Of a stretch of 5,975 nucleotides of DNA, positions 1-3,975 are shown piece after piece. The stretch is from an uncultured Oscillibacter sp. GTDB lineage: Bacteria > Bacillota > Clostridia > Oscillospirales > Oscillospiraceae. Numbering within the stretch: the stretch's first letter is position 1; every line of letters starts with the position of its first letter. The notes beneath the pieces are model-generated. The model saw only the letters and a list, made by a program, of their open reading frames with translations, was not told where the DNA came from and did not search any database. Position numbers and translations under genes: made by a program. Location: NCBI GenBank assembly GCA_910576845.1, contig CAJTJA010000097.1, positions 1 to 5,975 of the forward strand, in the 5' to 3' direction.

Positions 1-2
1 AG

Positions 3-59
3 TGCGGTACTTACAACGGCCGGGAGATCAAGGTCGTGAAGTCCGTCGTCTCGAAATAA
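3..59 (+). CDS. rpmF: 50S ribosomal protein bL32, C-terminal end (partial)
   Basis: Only the last 18 codons and the TAA stop are inside the window; the gene enters from the left edge. The visible peptide begins CGTYNGREIKVV and ends in a basic KSVVSK tail. Cys-Gly-Thr-Tyr-X-Gly-Arg is the hallmark ending of Gram-positive bL32, where B. subtilis has a near-identical CGTYKGRDVV stretch. The single visible cysteine would be the last of the four zinc-ribbon cysteines, so this is probably the zinc-binding form of the protein. bL32 is a small structural protein of the large ribosomal subunit. A strong intrinsic terminator starts about 20 bases after the stop, so this gene ends its transcription unit. 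The identification rests on a short but distinctive stretch; the rest of the protein cannot be checked here. Confidence 0.85.
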   Translation, partial: CGTYNGREIKVVKSVVSK

Positions 60-80
60 GGTCAACTTCTGTTGGATAAA

Positions 81-113
81 GAGAGAGGAGCCTGGCTCCC
101 CTCTCTTTTTTCT
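81..113 (+). terminator. Intrinsic terminator after rpmF
   Basis: A purine-rich arm (AGAGAGGAG, 82-90) pairs with a pyrimidine-rich arm (CTCCCCTCTCT, 96-106) across the five-base loop CCTGG. Two extra C residues bulge on the 3' side. A run of six T follows at 106-111. This is a standard Rho-independent terminator and closes the rpmF transcript. It lies only about 30 bases before the start of the next gene. Confidence 0.85.
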
Positions 114-122
114 TAAATTGGG

Positions 123-137
123 AAAGGAGCGTGCTCC
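123..137 (+). promoter_or_regulatory. Shine-Dalgarno site inside a small hairpin
   Basis: AAAGGAG at 123-129 is the only good ribosome binding site ahead of the ATG at 142, with a rather long gap of 12 bases. GGAG (126-129) can pair with CTCC (134-137) across a four-base loop, or form a five-base-pair version with a two-base loop, so the site can be partly hidden. The downstream arm reads GCTCCCCT (133-140). The same eight bases occur in the preceding terminator at 95-102. The pairing is seen in the sequence; any role in controlling translation is inference. Confidence 0.45.
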
Positions 138-141
138 CCTT

Positions 142-624
142 ATGCGTTCAATAAAAAGACCTCGAAAGCAGGTCCGCCGTTATAAGTCGCTGCTGTTTCC
201 CGGTATCGCCGTGCTGGCGGTATTCCTGTTCTGGGCCGCCTTTGCTCCCGCAGAGAAAGGAGAACAAAGAGAGTTTGAAAAGGACGGTCTGCGGCTGGAA
301 ATCACCTGCGTCGATCATGTGGGAGGCTTTTTGTTGAATTTCAACACATCGCAGAAGATAAACGAGCCTTATGACACCTACTATGTCTATCCCGGCGCCA
401 AAGTGACGGTGCTGGAAGCACCGCCCACAGAGAACGGAATGGCCCGCTGGGAATTCAGGGTCTTGGGGAGCGGAACTCTGGACCGGGAGCCTCTGGAGCT
501 GAAGGAAGGCATGGACCCGGTGAGGCTTTTGGAGGAGGGATCGTTTCAAATATACGATTTGGAGCGTGGGCTTGCGGTACTGGAATTTGACGTTTCTGAA
601 AGCGGCGGGGATCATTGGAAATGA
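142..624 (+). CDS. Unrecognised small membrane-anchored protein (160 aa)
   Basis: I do not recognise a family. From the ATG at 142 the protein has a strongly basic N-terminus (KRPRKQVRRYK), then one hydrophobic segment at about residues 17-36 (LLFPGIAVLAVFLFWAAFA). A soluble, acidic region of about 120 residues follows. The positive-inside pattern suggests a signal anchor with the bulk of the protein outside the membrane. Cleavage after APA near residue 37 is also possible. There is no lipobox, and only one cysteine is seen, in the soluble region (ITCVDH). The soluble part is rich in short beta-type stretches and ends in VSESGGDHWK. A TTG at 118 in the same frame would add eight residues, but no ribosome binding site precedes it, so ATG is preferred. 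The gene lies alone between two terminators, and I see no convincing promoter in the 82 bases upstream. It may depend on read-through from rpmF. Confidence 0.7.
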   Translation: MRSIKRPRKQVRRYKSLLFPGIAVLAVFLFWAAFAPAEKGEQREFEKDGLRLEITCVDHVGGFLLNFNTSQKINEPYDTYYVYPGAKVTVLEAPPTENGMARWEFRVLGSGTLDREPLELKEGMDPVRLLEEGSFQIYDLERGLAVLEFDVSESGGDHWK

Positions 625-625
625 T

Positions 626-655
626 AGAGGGGGAAAATTTCCCCCTCTTTTTTAT
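626..655 (+). terminator. Intrinsic terminator after the orphan membrane protein
   Basis: AGAGGGGGAA (626-635) pairs with TTCCCCCTCT (639-648) across a three-base loop (AAT), an almost perfect ten-base-pair stem. A run of six T follows at 648-653. It starts two bases after the stop codon and insulates the following promoter. Confidence 0.9.
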
Positions 656-663
656 TTTGGCTC

Positions 664-692
664 TTGACAAGCGGCCCATAATCGTCTATAGT
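664..692 (+). promoter_or_regulatory. SigA-type promoter of the GntR/ABC operon
   Basis: The -35 box TTGACA (664-669) is a perfect consensus. It is followed after exactly 17 bases by the -10 box TATAGT (687-692), one mismatch from TATAAT. Transcription should begin near 699, giving a leader of about 45 bases before the regulator. The boxes are read directly; activity is inferred from consensus match and position. Confidence 0.85.
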
Positions 693-714
693 GTACTTAT
701 TAAACCAGTACAAT
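690..714 (+). promoter_or_regulatory. YtrA-like operator overlapping the -10 box
   Basis: AGTGTACT (690-697) and AGTACAAT (707-714) form an inverted repeat with seven of eight positions matching and a nine-base spacer. In another notation this is AGTGTA, 13 bases, TACAAT. That is one mismatch from the AGTGTA-N13-TACACT arrangement I recall for operators of B. subtilis YtrA-type regulators. The left arm covers the last three bases of the -10 box, and the right arm covers the likely transcription start and early leader, so binding would block RNA polymerase. A second inverted repeat, ACTTATT (695-701) with AATAAGT (712-718), overlaps it with a different centre. Autorepression by the adjacent GntR protein is inference. 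Confidence 0.7.
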
Positions 715-729
715 AAGTTCAAAAAGCAC

Positions 730-736
730 AAGGAGG
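730..736 (+). promoter_or_regulatory. Ribosome binding site that fixes the regulator's start
   Basis: AAGGAGG is a near-perfect Shine-Dalgarno sequence. Seven bases downstream, at the expected distance, lies ATC (744-746) in the frame of the GntR protein, not ATG, GTG or TTG. No canonical start codon of that frame exists between the in-frame TAA at 714-716 and the ATG at 819. This site is the main reason for placing the start at 744. Confidence 0.75.
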
Positions 737-743
737 CGATCTT

Positions 744-1121
744 ATCGACATTCTTATCAGCAACAGCAGCAGCAAACCAATTTACGAGCAGATCTCCTGC
801 CAGATCAAGACCCAAATCATGGATGGGACCCTCTCCGCCGGGGAGGCCCTGCCCTCTATGCGGGCCCTGGCAAAGGAGCTGCACCTCAGTGTCATCACGG
901 TCCAGCGTGCCTACGAGGACCTGACCCGGGACGGCTTCATCGAGACGGTGTCCGGCAAAGGCAGCTTCGTGGCCACCCAGAACCAGGAGTTTATCCGGGA
1001 GGAACGCCTCCGGGAGGCAGAGGGCCTTCTGCAAAGGGCGGCGGAGCTGGGCCGGTCCAACGGTATCCCGCTGGAAAAGCTGACGGGCATTCTGGCCTTG
1101 TTTTACGAAGAAGGAGAATGA
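744..1121 (+). CDS. GntR family transcriptional regulator, YtrA subfamily (apparent ATC start)
   Basis: A 125-residue DNA-binding repressor, the usual size of the YtrA subfamily. The N-terminal winged helix-turn-helix runs from about residue 10 to 77: KPIYEQI, then GEALPSMRALAKEL, the recognition region SVITVQRAYEDL, and the wing IETVSGKGSFVA. The remaining roughly 48 residues (REERLREAEGLLQRAAELG onward) are helical and short, as in YtrA-type dimerisation domains, with no large ligand domain. Family similarity starts right at 744 with DILISNSSSKPIYEQI. However, codon 744 is ATC and no ATG, GTG or TTG is available there. The first ATG (819) would delete the first helix and has no ribosome binding site. 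Either a rare ATC start is used or a base is wrong or mutated. The stop overlaps the ABC gene region. The operator at 690-714 suggests it represses its own operon. Family call is strong; the start is uncertain. Confidence 0.85.
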   Translation: MDILISNSSSKPIYEQISCQIKTQIMDGTLSAGEALPSMRALAKELHLSVITVQRAYEDLTRDGFIETVSGKGSFVATQNQEFIREERLREAEGLLQRAAELGRSNGIPLEKLTGILALFYEEGE

Positions 1122-1123
1122 GC

Positions 1124-1972
1124 ATGGAAAACAGTATTTTAGTCCGGGACCTCTGCAAGCGTTTCCCGGGCTTCACCCTGGACCGCGTTTCTTTCCAAGT
1201 GCCCCGGGGACGCATTGTCGGCTTCATCGGCGAAAACGGCGCAGGGAAAAGCACCGCCATCAACCTCATTTTAAACGTCTTGAAAAAGGACGGCGGAACC
1301 GTGGAGGTCCTGGGCCGGGACCACGCGGATCCCGCCGTGAAAAGCGAGGTGGGCGCGGTATTCGACGCCTGTAATTTCCCAGATGTCTTCACGCCTCTGG
1401 ACGTGGAAAAGGTTCTCTCCGGGGTCTATCCCGTCTGGGACGGCGAGGCGTACCGGAGCTATCTGAAGCGCTTCGCCCTGCCGGAGCGGAAGCGGATTAA
1501 GACCTTCTCCAAGGGCATGAAGATGAAACTGGCGATTTCCGCCGCCCTGGCCCACCGGCCAAAGCTCCTGATTCTGGACGAGGCCACGGCGGGCCTGGAC
1601 CCGGTGGTCCGGGACGAGATTCTGGATTTGCTTCTGGACTTCATCCAGGAAGAGGAGCATTCGGTGTTCTTCTCCTCCCATATCACCTCGGATATCCAGA
1701 AGATCGCCGATTACGTGGTACTGATCCACCAGGGGAAGATCGTCTTTGAGGAAGAGAAAGACGTGCTTCTGGACCAATACGGCGTCCTCCGCTGCGGCAA
1801 GGGCACGGAGGTGGAGCCTGGAGATTACATCGTCCTCCGGGAGACCGGGGTCAGCGTCGAGTACCTGGTCCGGGACCGCTCCGCCGCCGGGCGGAAGTAC
1901 CCCAAGGCCGTGGCGGATGCCGCGTCACTGGAGGACATCATGCTGTTTTATATCAAGGGGGAAGCGTCATGA
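1124..1972 (+). CDS. ABC-2 type transporter ATP-binding protein
   Basis: Cytoplasmic ATPase of 282 aa that powers the permease encoded next. Walker A is GENGAGKST (residues 36-44), the signature is the variant FSKGM (128-132) in place of LSGGQ, Walker B is LLILDE (148-153), the D-loop contains AGLD (156-159), and the switch histidine is H186 in FFSSH. Where a Q-loop glutamine is expected, the sequence reads GAVFDACNFP, with Asp81. The variant signature and missing Gln recur in the YtrB-like branch of CcmA-type ATPases, so they do not by themselves mean inactivity. About 70 residues after the core form a regulatory tail. Two starts are possible: ATG 1118, which overlaps the regulator's TGA as ATGA, and ATG 1124. 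AAGGAG at 1111-1116 lies only one base from the first but seven from the second, so 1124 is chosen. The substrate is unknown; export or sensing of a cell-wall-active compound is suggested by the YtrA context. Confidence 0.93.
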   Translation: MENSILVRDLCKRFPGFTLDRVSFQVPRGRIVGFIGENGAGKSTAINLILNVLKKDGGTVEVLGRDHADPAVKSEVGAVFDACNFPDVFTPLDVEKVLSGVYPVWDGEAYRSYLKRFALPERKRIKTFSKGMKMKLAISAALAHRPKLLILDEATAGLDPVVRDEILDLLLDFIQEEEHSVFFSSHITSDIQKIADYVVLIHQGKIVFEEEKDVLLDQYGVLRCGKGTEVEPGDYIVLRETGVSVEYLVRDRSAAGRKYPKAVADAASLEDIMLFYIKGEAS

Positions 1973-2613
1973 GGGGAATCATTTACAAGGATTTGTGCCT
2001 GTTTTTCAAGGGCGTCGACAAAATCGTCCTGCTGGTGCTGGGGGGACTTTTGATTCTGTTCGCGGCCGAAAGCGGCGTTTACGCCGGGATGCTGTTCTCG
2101 TTTGCCCTGGATATGATGGTGGGCCTTCTGCACCTCACGGCCCTGGAGAAGGAGGAGAAGACGGCCTGGAGGAGCTATCAGCGGACCATGCCGGTAGGCG
2201 TAGGGAAGGTGATGGCGGGGAAGTACGCCGCCGTGCTGCTGACGGTGCCGGTCAGCGTCGCGGGGGCCGTGGTGTCGAATCTGGCGGCTTTCGCCGTGTA
2301 CGGGACCTTTTGGCCGGAGGTGCTGGGACTTTCCGTCCTGGCCGCAGTGGCGGTGCCCCCGGTCTTCGCCATGCTCAGCCTGCCCTTTTACTACTGGTTT
2401 GGAAACCAGATTGCCCAGTTTACCAGCCTGCCTCAAGCCTTCCTGTTTTTTTACATCATCAAGAATTTCGAGGACGGCATGTGGACCGTGGCGGACCTGA
2501 CGGGCCTGGTGGGGGACCCCGTCTCCCTCCTGCTGCTGGGGACACTGGGCCTGGCAGGGCTGTTCCTGCTCTCCCTGGTGGTCAGCGCTATCGGATACTG
2601 TCAGAGAAAATAA
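1969..2613 (+). CDS. ABC-2 type transporter permease
   Basis: Integral membrane protein of 214 aa, the partner of the preceding ATPase. Its ATG overlaps the ATPase stop as ATGA, with a GGGGGAAG binding site just upstream, so the two are translationally coupled. It has an N-terminal amphipathic start (MRGIIYKDLCLFFKG) and about six hydrophobic segments, near residues 19-34, 38-56, 86-110, 117-140, 152-164 and 185-209. The cytoplasmic stretch ALEKEEKTAWRSYQRTMP followed by KVMAGKY matches the conserved loop of the ABC2_membrane_5 type of small permease found with YtrA/GntR operons (from family knowledge). Being about half the size of a classical ABC-2 exporter, it probably acts as a homodimer. 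It is the last gene of the operon. Only 13 bases separate its stop from the convergent padR-like gene, and no terminator is seen between them. Confidence 0.87.
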   Translation: MRGIIYKDLCLFFKGVDKIVLLVLGGLLILFAAESGVYAGMLFSFALDMMVGLLHLTALEKEEKTAWRSYQRTMPVGVGKVMAGKYAAVLLTVPVSVAGAVVSNLAAFAVYGTFWPEVLGLSVLAAVAVPPVFAMLSLPFYYWFGNQIAQFTSLPQAFLFFYIIKNFEDGMWTVADLTGLVGDPVSLLLLGTLGLAGLFLLSLVVSAIGYCQRK

Positions 2614-2626
2614 AACCATATCTTCC

Positions 2627-2929
2627 TCACTGTATCCCCAGGGTGGACAAAGCATCCCTGGTCCCACGCCATGTCTCCAGCAGGGCGGCGCAGTGGGCCC
2701 GGCCCGCCTCCGTCAGGCGGTAGTATTTTCGGGCTGGGCCGCCGGATGTCTCTCCCTGATAACGTTCCGTATATCCCTCCCGGCAGAGTCCCCGGAGGAT
2801 GGCATAGATGGCACTCTCCTGCACGTCCGGGAAGACGGCATGAAGGCGGCGCAGAAGCTCGTAGCCGTACTGGTCCCCCTGGCTCATCAGGTGGAGGAGG
2901 CAAAGCTCCAGAATATCTTTTTTCAGCAT
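2627..2929 (-). CDS. PadR family transcriptional regulator
   Basis: A 100-residue DNA-binding protein, typical of short PadR subfamily 1 members. It begins MLKKDILELCLLHLM and continues with QYGYELLRRL. The winged helix-turn-helix is clear: SAIYAILRGLCREGY (residues 39-53) is the recognition region and GGPARKYYRLTEAG (63-76) is the wing. A C-terminal helix (CAALLETWRGTRDAL) would mediate dimerisation. A longer frame opens at 2986, but its extra 19 residues do not resemble the family, and GGIPM precedes the conserved start, so 2929 is chosen. The ribosome binding site is a weak GGGGGGAT. The start overlaps the stop of the upstream HAAS protein by seven bases (ATGCTGA), so translation is probably coupled. 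It most likely represses the shared promoter near 3769-3797. The inducing signal is unknown. Confidence 0.92.
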   Translation of the reverse strand: MLKKDILELCLLHLMSQGDQYGYELLRRLHAVFPDVQESAIYAILRGLCREGYTERYQGETSGGPARKYYRLTEAGRAHCAALLETWRGTRDALSTLGIQ

Positions 2930-3717
2930 AGGGATCCCCCCGTTCCCAGGAGGCCTATGAAGGTGATGAACACAAGCCGTATCCAATAGGAACCCTGCCA
3001 GACGCCGTCAATCGGATTCATGCTGGTCATAAGCTTCCACAAGAAAACGTTCAGCACAACGCCCATCAGACCCCAGACATACACCGCTCGCCAGCGGCGG
3101 TCTTCCAGGCGGGCTCTTATCAGGCCGGTCAGGCTGGTCACTCCCGCAATCAGAGTATCCGCTATGAGCGTCAAATGCACAAGCCAGATACGGCTCGAAA
3201 AGAGAGCGTCCATCACGTCAAACCGCAGCTCCAGCACAGCCCAGGTGATAAACCACACCCAGGCCATTCCCACCATATTGACGGAGAAAAAGGGTACCAT
3301 TCCTTTTGGCAGTCCCCGGCTTTTTTCCCCATTGCCCTGAAACCAGACCAGTGACACCGCCACCCCCACAGGGAGAGACAGTGCAGCGATAAAGGAACTC
3401 CAGGCGAAGCTGTTTATAAAGTACGTAACGCCCAACAGGTGATAAAGGCACAGGGAAAGTTCCGAAACCACCTCATCAACCGTTAACAGGATTACCGGCG
3501 CCGATAAAAAGACAAACACCGCCAGCCACCGCCGGTACGCCTTCGGCTGAACCAGCTGTTTCACCGCCGCCCCGGGTGTTCCCAAATCCCGCCGCAGCTC
3601 TTCCCCGCTCCGGCCCTTCACGATCTCCCGGTAGTCCTCCAGCACCTCCGCCGCCTCCGACGGAGGCAGATACCACCTGGCCGCCCGGCTCAGCCGGGAG
3701 AAATAGTCCCAACCCAT
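2923..3717 (-). CDS. HAAS-domain (DUF1700-like) integral membrane protein
   Basis: A 264-residue membrane protein, first gene of the PadR operon. The N-terminal cytoplasmic part (residues 1-63) has the layout of the HAAS/DUF1700 domain: a helical segment with YLPPSEAAEVLEDYREIV, then a spacer, then LRRDLGTPGAAVKQLV. About six or seven hydrophobic segments follow, near residues 64-80, 84-104, 106-126, 140-163, 174-200, 211-230 and 243-260. Such proteins are regularly encoded beside PadR repressors and are thought to act as membrane signalling or sensing partners; their molecular role is poorly known. The start is well supported by AAAGGAG (3725-3731, minus strand) seven bases before ATG. The order here, HAAS first and PadR second, is the reverse of the PadR-first order I would expect. 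The C-terminal residues GGSLC are read over the padR start codon. The HAAS call rests on pattern recognition. Confidence 0.78.
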   Translation of the reverse strand: MGWDYFSRLSRAARWYLPPSEAAEVLEDYREIVKGRSGEELRRDLGTPGAAVKQLVQPKAYRRWLAVFVFLSAPVILLTVDEVVSELSLCLYHLLGVTYFINSFAWSSFIAALSLPVGVAVSLVWFQGNGEKSRGLPKGMVPFFSVNMVGMAWVWFITWAVLELRFDVMDALFSSRIWLVHLTLIADTLIAGVTSLTGLIRARLEDRRWRAVYVWGLMGVVLNVFLWKLMTSMNPIDGVWQGSYWIRLVFITFIGLLGTGGSLC

Positions 3718-3736
3718 AAAACCGCTCCTTTCACCA

Positions 3737-3757
3737 CTACTGCAAATTTACCAGTAG
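3737..3757. promoter_or_regulatory. Candidate PadR operator, inverted repeat in the leader
   Basis: CTACTG (3737-3742) and CAGTAG (3752-3757) form a perfect six-base inverted repeat with a nine-base spacer. It lies between the minus-strand promoter and the HAAS start codon, just downstream of the likely transcription start near 3762. Its TACT/AGTA half-sites recur in two further inverted repeats upstream. It does not match the ATGT-N8-ACAT type known for classical PadR and LmrR, so assignment to the PadR protein is inference. Confidence 0.45.
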
Positions 3758-3768
3758 CTCTTTTTTTC

Positions 3769-3797
3769 AGTATACTACTACCCTTTGAAGAAGTCAA
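3769..3797 (-). promoter_or_regulatory. SigA-type promoter of the HAAS/PadR operon
   Basis: Read on the minus strand, the -35 box is TTGACT (3797-3792) and the -10 box is TATACT (3774-3769), separated by exactly 17 bases. Each box is one mismatch from consensus. The -10 box is embedded in the perfect eight-base palindrome AGTATACT (3769-3776), a plausible repressor site covering the promoter core. The leader to the start codon at 3717 is about 45 bases. Confidence 0.8.
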
Positions 3798-3804
3798 TAA
3801 AACT

Positions 3805-3824
3805 ACTATAAAAAATTCAATAGT
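3805..3824. promoter_or_regulatory. Third inverted repeat upstream of the HAAS/PadR promoter
   Basis: ACTAT (3805-3809) and ATAGT (3820-3824) form a perfect five-base inverted repeat with a ten-base AT-rich spacer, just upstream of the minus-strand -35 box. It shares its half-site flavour with the repeats at 3737-3757 and 3769-3776. Short repeats in AT-rich DNA can arise by chance, so this one is weak alone. It also sits between the two divergent promoters. Confidence 0.3.
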
Positions 3825-3842
3825 CACCAACCAACAATTCCC

Positions 3843-3871
3843 TTGACATTTCAGTACGGTTCCGTTATCAT
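3843..3871 (+). promoter_or_regulatory. SigA-type promoter of the polyamine transporter operon
   Basis: A consensus -35 box TTGACA (3843-3848) is followed after 17 bases by TATCAT (3866-3871) as the -10 box. Transcription would start near 3878, leaving a leader of about 100 bases before potA. The leader is A-rich with no obvious strong hairpin or terminator, so I see no riboswitch-like structure. The promoter diverges from the HAAS/PadR promoter, and the -35 boxes lie about 45 bases apart. Confidence 0.75.
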
Positions 3872-3975
3872 GCAGATATCGCTGAATTTCGACGGGAAGT
3901 CAAAACTCAAACCGAGAAAAACCAACAGAGAAAAGAGGCTGAAAAAAATTTCTTCTAAGGAATGGGGGAGGATAC

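Noticed and set aside
118..141. TTG at 118 as the start of the orphan membrane protein
   Set aside because: No Shine-Dalgarno precedes it because the bases before are the T-run of the terminator; AAAGGAG lies downstream of it and ahead of the ATG at 142.
691..924. Open frame starting GTG at 691, with the ribosome binding site of the GntR gene inside it
   Set aside because: Its start lies within the -10 box and upstream of the expected transcription start, and the peptide shows no family features; it is the wrong frame of the regulator.
819..1121. GntR regulator starting at the first ATG (819)
   Set aside because: This would remove conserved residues DILISNSSSKPIYEQI and the first helix, and there is no ribosome binding site before 819; AAGGAGG at 730-736 points to 744.
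2593..2637. Possible bidirectional terminator GGATAC/GTATCC spanning both convergent stops
   Set aside because: Only six base pairs with a loop of about 33 bases and no T-run on either side; not credible as a terminator.
1746..2723. 325-codon open frame on the plus strand across the ATPase end and permease
   Set aside because: It is a shadow frame in GC-rich coding DNA, of low complexity in Arg/Gly/Pro, while the frames of the ATPase and permease there show clear family motifs.
2930..2986. Extended N-terminus of the PadR protein from ATG at 2986
   Set aside because: The 19 extra residues do not resemble PadR, overlap the HAAS coding frame, and the family start MLKKDILEL is at 2929.
3785..3812. 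Second plus-strand promoter TTGAAG-16-TATAAA ahead of potA
   Set aside because: Sub-optimal spacing and a weaker -35 than the TTGACA-17-TATCAT promoter at 3843; AT-rich spacers give such matches by chance.
3872..3975. Riboswitch or attenuator in the potA leader
   Set aside because: The leader is A-rich and I found no stable long stem or terminator-like hairpin with T-run.
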